From positions 1 to 58,611 of the forward strand of contig DPDV01000012.1 in assembly GCA_003534295.1 (NCBI GenBank): a stretch of 58,611 bases of DNA. The letters run 5' to 3'. The stretch's first letter is position 1. Each line of letters opens with the position of its first letter. Shown here in pieces: positions 24,150-34,370 of this stretch. The translations under genes were made by a program, and so were the position numbers. The notes under the pieces were generated by a model, which saw nothing but the letters and a program-made list of their open reading frames with translations, searched no databases and had not been told where the DNA came from. Source of the DNA: Clostridiales bacterium (GTDB lineage Bacteria > Bacillota > Clostridia > TANB77 > CAG-508).

Positions 24150-26759
24150 TTATATATTATTTCCATAGTAACTATCTAATAATATTTGTTTTAATTCGCT
24201 TACTAATGGTAGTCTTGGATTTGCTGTTGTGCATTGGTCTTCAAATGCTCTATCTGCTAGCATATCAACTTTATCTAGAAATTCTTTTTCGTCTATTCCC
24301 GCTTCTCTAAATGTTGCTGGTATTCCTACGTCTATATTTAATTTTTTTATTTCATTTATTAGTGACCACACACCTTCTTCGTTTGTATATGCTGGAAAGT
24401 TCATTCTTCTTGATATGTCTGCATATTTTTGATCTGCTATAAAATATTCGTACTTAGGGAATGATACAAATTTTGTTGGCTTTTGGCTGTTATATTTTAT
24501 AACATATGGTAAAAGGATTGCATTAATTCTTCCATGTGGCAAATGAAACTCCCCACCTATTTTGTGTGCTAATGAATGATTTATTCCTAGAAAAGCATTT
24601 GTAAATGCCATTCCTGCTATTGTGCTTGCATTATGCATTTTTTCTCTTGCAACTCTATTACTTCCGTTGTTATATGCTTCTCTAATATTTTTAAACACTA
24701 GTTCCGCTGCTTTTTCTGCTAATCCATCTGTATAATCTGATGCCATGTTAGAAACATATGCCTCTATTGCATGTGTTAATACATCCATGCCTGTATCTGC
24801 TGTTATTCCTTTTGGTAAGCTCATAACCAAATCCGGGTCTACTATTGCTACATCTGGAGTTAATTCATAATCTGCTAATGGATATTTTTTATTAAGTTTT
24901 TTATCTGTTATTACTGCAAAAGATGTTACTTCTGAGCCTGTTCCTGAAGTTGTAGGTATTGCTACCATTTTAGCTTTGTTTCCTAACTTTGGAAATTTAT
25001 AAGTTCTTTTTCTAATATCCATAAATTTAAGCTTTAAACCTTCAACATCTGCTTCTGGATGTTCATAAAATAGCCACATTCCTTTTGCTGCATCTATTGG
25101 ACTTCCACCACCTAATGCAATTATTACATCTGGTTTAAATTCCCTCATCATTTGCACTCCTTTATTAATTGTTTCAAATGATGGGTCTGACTCTACATCT
25201 GCAAAAATCTCCGAATGAACATATTCTTTTCTTTTTCTTAAATAATATAATATTTTATCTACATATCCAAATTTAACCATTGATTCGTCTGTTACTATAA
25301 ATGCTCTTGATATATTTGGCATTTTTTCTAAATATCCTATTGAACCTGCCTCAAAGTATATTTTTTCTGGAACTTTAAACCATTGCATATTTACTCTTCT
25401 TTTTGCTACCCTTTTTATATTTATTAAATTAACTGATGATACATTTGCTGTTGTAGAGTTTCCCCCAAACGTGCCACATCCTAATGTTAATGATGGCATA
25501 TTTGTATTGTATATGTCTCCTATTGCTCCATGTGTTGATGGTGAATTTACTATTATTCTTCCTACCTTAACCTTTTCTGAAAATTTTAATATTGTTTGTT
25601 CATCTTCTGAATGAATAACAGCTGAATGTCCTAATCCTCCAAATTCTATTAATCTTTCTGCTATATCTATTCCCTCATCTGCGTTTTCTACAATGTAGTA
25701 TGCTAAAACAGGGCTTAACTTTTCTTTTGAAAATGGATATTCTATCCCTATTCCATTTTCTTTTAAAACTAATACCTTTGTGTCTTTTGGTACCTCTATT
25801 CCTGCACCTTTTGCTATTTGATATGGGCTTTTTCCAACAATATCTGCATTTAAGGCACATCCTTTTTCTTCTATAAACATGCTATTTCTTAATATATCTG
25901 TTTCCTCCTGTGACATAAAATAGCAACCTGCTTCTTTCATAAGTTTTTCAAATTCCTCATGTATTTCTCTGTCAACTATAACTGATTGCTCAGAGGCACA
26001 AATCATGCCATTATCAAATGATTTAGACATTACTAGGTCATTTACCGAAGTTTTTAAGTGCGCTGTTTTATCTATATAGCAAGGAACATTCCCTGGGCCA
26101 ACTCCCAATGCTGGCTTACCACAAGAATATGCTGCTTTTACCATTCCTGTTCCACCAGTTGCTAATATTAAATTAACATCTGGGTGATTCATCAGCATTG
26201 ACGTTGCAGTAATAGATGGCTCCTCTATCCATAATATACAATTTTCTGGTGCTCCTGCTTCTACTGCTGCATCTCTTAATATTTTTGCTGCTGCAGTACT
26301 ACATTTTTGTGCTGAAGGGTGAAAACCAAATATTATTACATTTCTTGTTTTAGCAGCAATTATCGATTTAAACATTGTAGTTGAAGTTGGATTTGTAACT
26401 GGTGTTACACCTGCTATTATGCCAACTGGTTCTGCTATTTCCACATATCCTTCTTCATCGTTTTCATTAATTACTCCAACAGTCTTATCATATTTTATAC
26501 TATGATATATATATTCTGTTGCAAACATATTCTTAGTTATTTTATCTTCATATATTCCTCTATTTGTTTCTTCAACTGCCATTTTAGCAAGTTCCATATG
26601 GTGCTCTAATCCTGCCATTGACATATGTTTTACTATATTGTCAACTTGTTCTTGAGTTAAGTCCATATACTCTTCTGAAGCTATTTTAGCCTTTTCCACA
26701 AGTTTATCTATCATTTCTTTTATTCTTTGTTTTTCTTCATCAGTAACTTCTACTGCCAT
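24150..26759 (-). CDS. adhE: Bifunctional acetaldehyde-CoA/alcohol dehydrogenase AdhE
   Basis: Fermentative enzyme that reduces acetyl-CoA to acetaldehyde and then ethanol, regenerating NAD+; it forms spirosomes in other bacteria. 869 aa. N-terminal aldehyde dehydrogenase domain (about 1-440) with the catalytic Cys in DNGMICASEQS. C-terminal iron-dependent alcohol dehydrogenase domain (about 455-869) with GGGSPIDAAKGMW and the metal-binding His cluster in GINHSLAHKIGGEFHLPHGR. Full length and intact. It has its own promoter and stands alone. No Rex-type operator was recognised. Indicates mixed-acid/ethanol fermentation. Confidence 0.97.
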   Translation of the reverse strand: MAVEVTDEEKQRIKEMIDKLVEKAKIASEEYMDLTQEQVDNIVKHMSMAGLEHHMELAKMAVEETNRGIYEDKITKNMFATEYIYHSIKYDKTVGVINENDEEGYVEIAEPVGIIAGVTPVTNPTSTTMFKSIIAAKTRNVIIFGFHPSAQKCSTAAAKILRDAAVEAGAPENCILWIEEPSITATSMLMNHPDVNLILATGGTGMVKAAYSCGKPALGVGPGNVPCYIDKTAHLKTSVNDLVMSKSFDNGMICASEQSVIVDREIHEEFEKLMKEAGCYFMSQEETDILRNSMFIEEKGCALNADIVGKSPYQIAKGAGIEVPKDTKVLVLKENGIGIEYPFSKEKLSPVLAYYIVENADEGIDIAERLIEFGGLGHSAVIHSEDEQTILKFSEKVKVGRIIVNSPSTHGAIGDIYNTNMPSLTLGCGTFGGNSTTANVSSVNLINIKRVAKRRVNMQWFKVPEKIYFEAGSIGYLEKMPNISRAFIVTDESMVKFGYVDKILYYLRKRKEYVHSEIFADVESDPSFETINKGVQMMREFKPDVIIALGGGSPIDAAKGMWLFYEHPEADVEGLKLKFMDIRKRTYKFPKLGNKAKMVAIPTTSGTGSEVTSFAVITDKKLNKKYPLADYELTPDVAIVDPDLVMSLPKGITADTGMDVLTHAIEAYVSNMASDYTDGLAEKAAELVFKNIREAYNNGSNRVAREKMHNASTIAGMAFTNAFLGINHSLAHKIGGEFHLPHGRINAILLPYVIKYNSQKPTKFVSFPKYEYFIADQKYADISRRMNFPAYTNEEGVWSLINEIKKLNIDVGIPATFREAGIDEKEFLDKVDMLADRAFEDQCTTANPRLPLVSELKQILLDSYYGNNI

Positions 26760-26817
26760 ATTTTCATCATCCTTTCTGGCAAAAATTCTTTTGTATAATT
26801 ATTTGCACTTATTGATT

Positions 26818-26847
26818 ATTATATACTAATAAATTTAGATAAGTCAA
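26818..26847 (-). promoter_or_regulatory. SigA-type promoter of adhE
   Basis: Minus strand: TTGACT (26842-26847), 18-base spacer, TATAAT (26818-26823), about 60 bases before the start codon. Confidence 0.75.
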
Positions 26848-26913
26848 TATTTATTAAGTTATAAATTTGCTTTAATTTATGGCTTTGTAAATGGTATTTT
26901 ACTTTATTTTTTA

Positions 26914-26942
26914 TTTACTTTTATTCTTAAATATTATATAAT
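26914..26942 (+). promoter_or_regulatory. Possible promoter of leuS
   Basis: TTTACT (26914-26919), 17-base spacer, TATAAT (26937-26942). The leader is only about 25 bases, so there is no room for a T-box. Confidence 0.5.
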
Positions 26943-26972
26943 GTTTTATATTATTTTTAAGGGGAGAGTTTT

Positions 26973-29396
26973 ATGATATATGACTTTAAAAAAATAGATA
27001 AAAAATGGCAGAAAAAATGGGAAACCGAAGGTACATTTTTTGCTAAGGAAGATCCTTCTTTAAAAAAGTGGTATGGTTTAGTTGAATTTCCTTATCCATC
27101 TGGTCAAGGACTTCATGTAGGTCATCCTAGAAGTTATACTGCTTTAGATATTATTGCAAGGAAAAAAAGATTAGAGGGTTATAATGTTCTTTACCCTATT
27201 GGCTTTGATGCATTTGGATTACCTGCTGAAAATTATGCCATAAAAAACCATATTCATCCTAAAATTACTACTGAAAAAAACGTAAATCATTTTAGAGAAC
27301 AATTAAAGGCTCTTGGTTTCTCTTTTGATTGGTCTAGAGAAATTAATACCACTGACCCTAATTATTATAAATGGACTCAATGGATTTTCATTCAACTATA
27401 TAAACATGGATTAGCTTATAAAACAACTATGCCAATTAACTATTGTACTGGATGTAAAGTAGGATTGGCAAATGAAGAAGTTGTAAATGGTGTTTGTGAA
27501 AGATGTGGTAGTGAAGTTGTTCAAAAGGAAAAAAGCCAATGGATGCTTAAAATAACAGAATATGCCCAAAGATTAATAGATGATTTAGAGGAAGTTGATT
27601 TTTTAGATAAAATTAAAACTCAACAAATTAATTGGATTGGTAGAAGTGAAGGTGCTGAGGTCAAATTTAAAATTGCTAATTCAAATGAAGAATTAATTGT
27701 TTATACTACAAGACCTGACACTTTGTTTGGCGCAACATATATGGTAGTTGCACCAGAGCACGAATTTATTAATAAATTTAAAGATAAAATAACAAATTTA
27801 GAAGAAATTGAAGAATATAAAAGACTTGCTGCCTTAAAATCTGATTTTGAACGTTCAGAATTAAACAAAGAAAAAACTGGTGTAGAAATAAAGGGAATTA
27901 AAGCTATTAATCCATTAACAGGAAAAGAAATTCCTATATGGGCTTCTGATTATGTTTTAATTACTTATGGCACAGGTGCAATTATGGCCGTTCCTGCCCA
28001 TGATAGTAGAGACTGGGAATTTGCTAAAAAGTTTAATTTGCCTATTATTCCAGTTATAAAACCTGCAAATTCTAATTCTGTTTCAGTTGATAAGGAGCCT
28101 TTTACAGATGTAAACTCTGGAGTTATTATTAATTCTGACTTTTTAAATAATTTATCTTGCAAACAGGCAATAAACACTGTTATAAATTATTTAGAGGAAA
28201 ACAATATCGGTAAAAGAAAAGTAAATTATAAATTACGTGACTGGGTATTTTCTAGGCAACGTTATTGGGGTGAGCCTATTCCTATGGTATATTGTGAGAA
28301 ATGTGGCTGGAGTCCTCTTCCTGAAAACGAATTGCCCTTGGTACTTCCAGAAATACAGGATTACGAACCTAGTGAAAATGGTGAATCTCCACTTGCAAAG
28401 CAAACAGATTGGATTAATACAACTTGTCCACATTGTCATGGTCCTGCCAAAAGAGAAACTGACACTATGCCACAATGGGCTGGGTCATCTTGGTATTATT
28501 TAAGATATATGGATCCACATAATGACAAGGAACTAGCTTCTAAGCAAGCTATAGAATACTGGGCTCCTGTTGACTGGTATAATGGTGGAATGGAACATAC
28601 TACTTTGCATTTGCTATATTCAAGATTCTGGCATAAATTCTTATATGATATTGGTGTTGTTTCAACAAAGGAACCTTACCAAAAACGTACTGCACATGGC
28701 ATGATTTTAGGATCAAATGGTGAAAAAATGTCAAAGTCTAAAGGGAATGTTGTTAATCCTGACGATATTATAGGAGAATTTGGTGCTGATACTTTTAGAG
28801 TTTATGAAATGTTTATGGGACCATTTGACCAAACAGCTCCTTGGTCTATGGAAAGTATCCGTGGTTGTGGTAAATTCTTAGACAGAGTATGGAATTTGCA
28901 AGATATGTTAGTAGAAGGTTCTACATATTCGCCAGAATTTGAAAAAATGATGCACAAAGCAATAAAAAAAGTAAGTGCAGACATTGAGGAAATGAAGTTT
29001 AATACTTGTATTTCTACTTTTATGACAATGGTTAATGAGTTTTATAAACTAAAAAAAATAAATAAAGCAGAATTTAAAACATTTTTACAATTGCTAAATC
29101 CATTTGCCCCTCACGTTTCCGAAGAATTATTTGAAAAAATTGGCGAGAGCAAAACCATTGCAGAAACAACATGGCCTAAGTACGAGGAAAGTAAAACTAT
29201 AGATAATGAAATAGAATTACCTATTCAGTTTAATGGTAAATTAAGAGCAACTGTCAAAATAGTAAGAGATTCGAATGAAAGTGTTGTTAAAGAAATTGTT
29301 CATAATAACCAAACAGTTATAAACAATTTAAAAGACAAAACTATTGTTAAAGAAATTTATGTAAAAAATAAAATTTATAATATTGTTGTAAAATAG
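26973..29396 (+). CDS. leuS: Leucyl-tRNA synthetase
   Basis: Class I aminoacyl-tRNA synthetase charging tRNA-Leu. 807 aa. HIGH-type signature in PYPSGQGLHVGHPRSYT, zinc-binding CTGCKVGLANEEVVNGVCERC, the CP1 editing domain (TTRPDTLFGATYMVVAPEH; GTGAIMAVPAHDSRDWEFA) and the KMSKS loop GEKMSKSKGNVVNPDD. All catalytic and editing motifs are present. GGGGAG precedes the ATG. No T-box leader was found, unlike many Firmicute synthetase genes. The next gene starts about 100 bases downstream. Confidence 0.98.
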   Translation: MIYDFKKIDKKWQKKWETEGTFFAKEDPSLKKWYGLVEFPYPSGQGLHVGHPRSYTALDIIARKKRLEGYNVLYPIGFDAFGLPAENYAIKNHIHPKITTEKNVNHFREQLKALGFSFDWSREINTTDPNYYKWTQWIFIQLYKHGLAYKTTMPINYCTGCKVGLANEEVVNGVCERCGSEVVQKEKSQWMLKITEYAQRLIDDLEEVDFLDKIKTQQINWIGRSEGAEVKFKIANSNEELIVYTTRPDTLFGATYMVVAPEHEFINKFKDKITNLEEIEEYKRLAALKSDFERSELNKEKTGVEIKGIKAINPLTGKEIPIWASDYVLITYGTGAIMAVPAHDSRDWEFAKKFNLPIIPVIKPANSNSVSVDKEPFTDVNSGVIINSDFLNNLSCKQAINTVINYLEENNIGKRKVNYKLRDWVFSRQRYWGEPIPMVYCEKCGWSPLPENELPLVLPEIQDYEPSENGESPLAKQTDWINTTCPHCHGPAKRETDTMPQWAGSSWYYLRYMDPHNDKELASKQAIEYWAPVDWYNGGMEHTTLHLLYSRFWHKFLYDIGVVSTKEPYQKRTAHGMILGSNGEKMSKSKGNVVNPDDIIGEFGADTFRVYEMFMGPFDQTAPWSMESIRGCGKFLDRVWNLQDMLVEGSTYSPEFEKMMHKAIKKVSADIEEMKFNTCISTFMTMVNEFYKLKKINKAEFKTFLQLLNPFAPHVSEELFEKIGESKTIAETTWPKYEESKTIDNEIELPIQFNGKLRATVKIVRDSNESVVKEIVHNNQTVINNLKDKTIVKEIYVKNKIYNIVVK

Positions 29397-29497
29397 TTTG
29401 TAATATTTTTGTAATATAAACGTATTTATTTTGTAATGTTTTTATTTGTATTTTGTTGTATAATAATGTTGTAATATGTACTAAGGAGAAATAATAA

Positions 29498-30583
29498 ATG
29501 AATATAGAAAAAGAATTAAAGAAAAATGGAATTACAGTTATAGATAAATTAGATACTTTAAGTATCAATACTTTGGCAAAAAACATTGCTCAAAAATTGT
29601 GTAGGGCATTCCCTAACCAACGTTTTATAGCACAAAAACTATTTATTGCAATATCAAGAATTCCTATGTATTATGCGGAAATGCCAGAAGGATTATCTGA
29701 AGCAAATTATTTTTACAAAAATTCTTCTATATATTTTAGGGCAGGATTATCTCTTGATGAAATAGAAAAATTTGCTATTCATGAGGTTATACATTATTTG
29801 CAAGAGGTTAAAGATAAAAGAGGAAATTTAAAGAAATTGGGATTATGTGTATTTACTAGTTCTAAAGAATATGGTATGGCTTTAAACGAAGCTGCTGTTC
29901 AATTGGCTACTTCTAAAGCATTAAGACATAATTATGAGATGGTTAAGTATTACGATATTGCTTTTTCTACTACTTCTCCAACTTATTATCCTATACTTTG
30001 CAATTTAGTTGCTCAACTTGTTTATATAACCAATGAAAACGACTTTTATGATAGTATGTTTTCTGCAACAACACAGTTTCAACAAAATATAATACAAGCA
30101 TGTGGTGAAAAAGTCTTCTTTTATGTACAAGATATGTTAGATAGAATTTTGTATGCAGAGGAAAAAATAATTAACTTAAATAATAAATTGCTTAATATTT
30201 CTTGTACAGATAGTCAAGCTGCAAAATATGGAAAAAAGATTTCAACATATAAAAATACATTAAAAAAATTGTATTTTGAAACACAAAATATTATTTTTAC
30301 ATCATATTTTGACAATGAAATAAAAAAACTAGTAACTACAGCAGATATAGATGAATATAGATATAAATTATATAATTTTAAAAATTATTTAGGTTCAACT
30401 GATGGTTATACATTTTTTAATGATTATTATGTTCAACAAATGGAAGCCTTAGATATCAAGTATGATTCTATTATAAACAATGTTTCTTTGGTTCCTGTAA
30501 ATACATCAAAATGGCAAAATATATTACATAGCCTGAAAAATGTATTTTCTTTAAAAGGCGAAAAAAGATACAATGAAAATTAG
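29498..30583 (+). CDS. Putative HExxH metalloprotein of unknown function
   Basis: 361 aa, no named family recognised. Residues 95-99 read HEVIH (zincin HExxH), followed at about 40 residues by GMALNEAAVQLATSKAL, where the Glu could be a third zinc ligand as in gluzincins. No signal peptide or membrane segment, so an intracellular site is likely. The C-terminal half is helical and coiled (about 210-290). AAGGAG precedes the ATG. It follows leuS and ends at a strong terminator. Protease activity is an inference from the motif only. Confidence 0.75.
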   Translation: MNIEKELKKNGITVIDKLDTLSINTLAKNIAQKLCRAFPNQRFIAQKLFIAISRIPMYYAEMPEGLSEANYFYKNSSIYFRAGLSLDEIEKFAIHEVIHYLQEVKDKRGNLKKLGLCVFTSSKEYGMALNEAAVQLATSKALRHNYEMVKYYDIAFSTTSPTYYPILCNLVAQLVYITNENDFYDSMFSATTQFQQNIIQACGEKVFFYVQDMLDRILYAEEKIINLNNKLLNISCTDSQAAKYGKKISTYKNTLKKLYFETQNIIFTSYFDNEIKKLVTTADIDEYRYKLYNFKNYLGSTDGYTFFNDYYVQQMEALDIKYDSIINNVSLVPVNTSKWQNILHSLKNVFSLKGEKRYNEN

Positions 30584-30691
30584 CACTTTAATGGCATACG
30601 CTAAAGTACCAACATTTTTTAATTTTAGATTTACTAGTAATATTGTTATTTGTAAGTAATCTTATCATATCCAACTTTTTCAATGAGGTTT

Positions 30692-30724
30692 CCCCTAGCT
30701 TTAGTATAGCTAGGGGGTTTGTTT
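30692..30724 (+). terminator. Terminator after the HExxH protein gene
   Basis: Stem CCCCTAGCT (30692-30700) / AGCTAGGGG (30708-30716) with a seven-base loop, followed by GTTTGTTT. It separates this gene from the convergent ABC transporter gene. Confidence 0.85.
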
Positions 30725-32393
30725 AGTTAATAATATGGCATTTACCATTTGCAAACTTTATTTCTATGTCTGCAAATTTTTTCATTATATCTACCTGGTG
30801 AGTAGATATAATAACTGTTCTTCCTTCGCAATACTGCAATATATATTGCATTGTCTGTACTGCAATTTCATCGTTCAGGTTGTTTGTCATTTCATCAATT
30901 CCAACAACCCCTATATTTTCTTCGAGATTATACAACAATCTCGTAATTAGGAGTCTTTGCTGTTGTCCCGAAGAATAGTTATCATATGTGGTTTCCCCCA
31001 GATATGATATTACATCTTCTGCATTCTCTTGAATTTCTTCGTAGAGATGCAACCCTTTCAGTATTTGAATAAGCTTCCCCTCGTCAACTTTATCCCATGT
31101 AACCTCAGACAGGATATTGCCACTTCCAAGTTTTGAGCCTTGTCCAAGCTCAACAGCCTTAGGTATTACAGGATTTTCGCATCCATCAATCCGTAACATT
31201 CCTGTAACAAATTTCATGAAAGTTGTTTTTCCAGAGCCAGTTGCTCCCTCAAGCATTACCACTGAGGAATTCGGAATATCTAGGCATGTATCCAAGGAAA
31301 GAGTAAATGGTCTAGTTTCATCTTTTCTGGGATATTCAACCTTAAATGGCCTTATAACTATGTCTCTTTTGGGTTTTGCCTGCTCGTTTTCTAATGATGA
31401 TGCCACTTCCATTATTTTCGTAACTTCATCATTATACTTTCTTTGTTCCTCGAGCTGGTTTTTCCAATCCTCAACTCCACGCAATATCCTATTGAATTTG
31501 GATATGACTTTATTATAAATTGTAACCATTGACATTATTGACAATATCAATGTAGCATCAATATTACTTTTTTCCACATCTTTAATGGAAAAAAATAGTA
31601 TAAACACTATTATCATCACACCCAATAGACTGTTTAACAGTTCCATGCTGTTAATCTTCCGCTTAAGTTGTTTCTTTATCAAAAAGGATTTGCTTAAAAA
31701 ATCAACATATCTTGCTACCATCCAGTTAATATGTATATCATTAACTGGCTGTATATTATTAATGTCGTTAGCAATCTCCCTTTCTTCAAAAGAAATATCT
31801 TTTAGTTTCTTTCGAACTTCTTTCCGCTTTTTTAATCGATATGCGGAAAAAAGGCACTTGCAGATTAATGCAATTAGCACCACTGCTGGGAAAAGCTTAA
31901 AGCCTTGGATTTCCTCTCGACTAGCAATCCAAAATCCGATGCAGATGTAGATTGCTGATACAATGTCAAAAATCTTCTTTGGAGCATCAATTCTCATTCT
32001 CCATTCTCCAAATACATATTCTTTTAGACTTTGTATCACTACCCTGTGAGACATTCTTTCGTTGCCATCCCAAACTTTGCCTTGCACCTTCATTGCAAGC
32101 TTAGTTACAATTTCGGCGGCTTCTATCTTTCCTCTCTCTTCAATGATAAGATCTTTTTCATTCTGCACATTTGACAATGCAGTAAAGAAAACATCACTTA
32201 CATAGTACAGTAGCAAAATTGTCAATGCAACTGTTACTCTTCCCAACTGCATCTGGGATTTTGACAGTTGTATTGTAAATGTTGCTACATCTGAAAGGAT
32301 AGTTACCACTATCTCAATCAGCAGTTGCCACTGAGCTTCCCGCCATAGGTCCTTTGGCATTGGAAAGTGTTTGTTTTTTTTGCTTATTTTCAT
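30723..32393 (-). CDS. ABC transporter, fused permease and ATPase (half-transporter)
   Basis: Half-size ABC exporter of 556 aa from the chosen start. Membrane domain with about five or six hydrophobic segments (about 20-320), then an ATPase domain with Walker A EGATGSGKTTF, signature YSSGQQQRL, Walker B VGVVGIDE (family form) and switch His in IISTHQVD. Substrate unknown. The frame extends to 32426, but AAAGGA lies six bases before ATG 32393. Base composition is visibly less AT-rich than its neighbours, suggesting acquisition. No partner half-transporter, peptide precursor or modifying enzyme is adjacent, so it may act as a homodimer. Confidence 0.88.
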   Translation of the reverse strand: MKISKKNKHFPMPKDLWREAQWQLLIEIVVTILSDVATFTIQLSKSQMQLGRVTVALTILLLYYVSDVFFTALSNVQNEKDLIIEERGKIEAAEIVTKLAMKVQGKVWDGNERMSHRVVIQSLKEYVFGEWRMRIDAPKKIFDIVSAIYICIGFWIASREEIQGFKLFPAVVLIALICKCLFSAYRLKKRKEVRKKLKDISFEEREIANDINNIQPVNDIHINWMVARYVDFLSKSFLIKKQLKRKINSMELLNSLLGVMIIVFILFFSIKDVEKSNIDATLILSIMSMVTIYNKVISKFNRILRGVEDWKNQLEEQRKYNDEVTKIMEVASSLENEQAKPKRDIVIRPFKVEYPRKDETRPFTLSLDTCLDIPNSSVVMLEGATGSGKTTFMKFVTGMLRIDGCENPVIPKAVELGQGSKLGSGNILSEVTWDKVDEGKLIQILKGLHLYEEIQENAEDVISYLGETTYDNYSSGQQQRLLITRLLYNLEENIGVVGIDEMTNNLNDEIAVQTMQYILQYCEGRTVIISTHQVDIMKKFADIEIKFANGKCHIIN

Positions 32394-32452
32394 GTTTTTC
32401 CTTTCTATGCACATATTATATAACAACTCCTCTTTTGCCTGTTGACACTTAT

Positions 32453-32481
32453 ATTATATCTCATATTTACATAATTTTCAA
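32453..32481 (-). promoter_or_regulatory. SigA-type promoter of the ABC transporter gene
   Basis: Minus strand: TTGAAA (32476-32481), 17-base spacer, TATAAT (32453-32458). Leader of about 50 bases. Confidence 0.7.
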
Positions 32482-32525
32482 GTATTTTTCACTTTTCTCT
32501 ATTGTAATTGTTATCAGTTAATATT

Positions 32526-33776
32526 TTAGCCCTTTAAAAATTGACCCATACTTTCTGCCGCTTCTCTTCCACTTCTTGCTGCCCATGCTACAGTTGATTT
32601 TTCTCCTACTAAATCTCCACCTGCAAATACTTTCTCGTTAGATGTTTGTTTCTTATCATTTATTTTAACATATTTTTCTTGTGTCAGCTCTAATCCTAGG
32701 TTTTTTACAACATTTATTTCTGTTTTTGACCCCAATGCCATTACAACATAGTCCATATCAATTGTGTAATTACTGCCTTCAATTTCTACTGGTGATTTTC
32801 TTGTTTCTCCTTCTTTCTGCACAAGTTCTGTTTTTATGCACTCTATTTTTTCTACTTTTTCATTACCTATTATTTGAGTAATATTGTGTTTAAATAAGAA
32901 ACTAACTCCTTCTTTTTTTGCATCTTCTATCTCTTTTTTTTCTGCCGGCATTTGCTCTTCTTCTCTTCTATATATTATAGTTACACTTTTGGCTCCCAAT
33001 TTATTAATTGTTCTTGCACAGTCTACGGCAACATTGCCACCCCCAACTACAGCAATTTTTTTTCCAACATATGTAGGGTGGTTATTTAATTCTAATAATT
33101 CATTTCCTCCATATACTCCTGTTAATTCTTCCCCTTTTATTTCCATTTTTTTAGTGATGTTTGCGCCTATTGCTAAAAATATTGCATTATACTCTTTTTG
33201 CAATTCATTCAAGTCAAGATTTTTTCCAAGTTCCATTCCACATTTTGTTTCTATACCTAGATCTAATATTTTTTGAATTGTATTGTCTAATATACTTTTG
33301 TCAAGTCTAAAATTGGGAATACCATTTCTTAAAATTCCACCTAATTGACTATATTTTTCATATATTGTAACTTTAAATCCGTTTCTTCTTAAAAACGCTG
33401 CACATGTAAGGCCTGCAGGTCCGCTTCCAATTATTGCGATTTTTTCATTTCTTTCTTGTTCACAGTTAGGAAGTTTGTAATTATTTTTAATTGACATATC
33501 TCCTATGTATTTTTCTATATCGCCTATATTTACAGGTTGTCCCTTTATTCCGCGAACACATTTCCCCATACATTGCTTATAATGTGGACAAATTCTTCCA
33601 CATATTGCTGGCAATACAGTTGTTTCTGAAAGTATTTCATATGCTTCTTCAAGCTTGTCTTGTTTTACTTTTTCTATAAAGGCTGGTATATTATTTTCTA
33701 ATGGACAACCTTTAGTACATGGTTTTACTTTACAGTTCAAACATTGTTCTACCTTTTCTTTTAATTCAGCTTCCAT
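32526..33776 (-). CDS. GltD-like FAD/NAD(P)-dependent oxidoreductase (glutamate synthase small-subunit family)
   Basis: Flavin/Fe-S oxidoreductase of the GltD/PreT family, transferring electrons from NAD(P)H. The N-terminal Fe-S domain has Cys runs CLNCKVKPCTKGCP and CGRICPHYKQCMGKCVRG. A first Rossmann motif (IAIIGSGPAGLTCA) and a second (IAVVGGGNVAVDCA) follow, with the C-terminal FAD block VFAGGDLVGEKSTVAWAARSGREAA. 416 aa, shorter than typical GltD (about 450-490) but complete for this family. No gltB lies nearby, so the partner or acceptor is unknown. Last gene of the run from the A24-like gene. Confidence 0.85.
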   Translation of the reverse strand: MEAELKEKVEQCLNCKVKPCTKGCPLENNIPAFIEKVKQDKLEEAYEILSETTVLPAICGRICPHYKQCMGKCVRGIKGQPVNIGDIEKYIGDMSIKNNYKLPNCEQERNEKIAIIGSGPAGLTCAAFLRRNGFKVTIYEKYSQLGGILRNGIPNFRLDKSILDNTIQKILDLGIETKCGMELGKNLDLNELQKEYNAIFLAIGANITKKMEIKGEELTGVYGGNELLELNNHPTYVGKKIAVVGGGNVAVDCARTINKLGAKSVTIIYRREEEQMPAEKKEIEDAKKEGVSFLFKHNITQIIGNEKVEKIECIKTELVQKEGETRKSPVEIEGSNYTIDMDYVVMALGSKTEINVVKNLGLELTQEKYVKINDKKQTSNEKVFAGGDLVGEKSTVAWAARSGREAAESMGQFLKG

Positions 33777-33779
33777 TTT

Positions 33780-34355
33780 TTAATTCTTCCCTTCCCAGTC
33801 TATATTATTGTCTATATATTTTTTAGCTTCTTTTAAATCTTGCCAAAATTCTATTTTTTTGTTTTCATCTCTTAATAGAGCTGCCGGATGCCATGTTGGC
33901 ATATATTTAATGCCGTTTTTCTCCATCCAATTTCCACGTACCGCAGTTATTCCATACTCTTTTCCTAATATATTCTTTAATGCTGTACTTCCTAATAACA
34001 CTATAATTTTTGGTTTTATTAGTATTACTTGATTTCTTAAATAATTTAAACACGTTTGTACTTCATCATCTTCTGGTACTCTATTGGATGGTGGTCTACA
34101 CTTTACTATATTAGCTATATATACATCTTCTCTATTAATCTCTAATGCTTGAAACGCATTATTCATAAGTTGCCCCGCTTTTCCAACAAATGGAATTCCT
34201 TGCTTATCTTCATCTGCCCCTGGTCCTTCTCCAATAAACATTAACCTAGCCTTTTTATTTCCTTGTCCAAATACAATATTGGTTCTATTTGTGCATAATC
34301 TGCATTTTTTACATTCTAAAATACTTTTTTCTAAGTCTTCCCAATTATCATACAT
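33780..34355 (-). CDS. Family 4 uracil-DNA glycosylase (Fe-S)
   Basis: Removes uracil from DNA. 191 aa with the family-4 [4Fe-4S] pattern (CKKCRLC at the N-terminus; later Cys in IVKCRPPSNRVP and TCLNYL), the catalytic-loop motif GEGPGADEDKQGIPFVGKAGQLM and the leucine-loop region TWHPAALLRDENKK. It lies three bases before the GltD-like gene and 15 bases after pgeF, so co-transcribed. Confidence 0.93.
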   Translation of the reverse strand: MYDNWEDLEKSILECKKCRLCTNRTNIVFGQGNKKARLMFIGEGPGADEDKQGIPFVGKAGQLMNNAFQALEINREDVYIANIVKCRPPSNRVPEDDEVQTCLNYLRNQVILIKPKIIVLLGSTALKNILGKEYGITAVRGNWMEKNGIKYMPTWHPAALLRDENKKIEFWQDLKEAKKYIDNNIDWEGKN

Positions 34356-34370
34356 TTTCTTCGTCTCTTT

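Noticed and set aside
26881..26972. T-box leader before leuS
   Set aside because: The distance from the -10 box to the start codon is only about 30 bases and no T-box sequence (TGGNACCGCG-like) is present.
32394..32426. Upstream start for the ABC transporter
   Set aside because: ATG 32393 has AAAGGA at six bases; the upstream TTG lies in the leader just after the -10 box.
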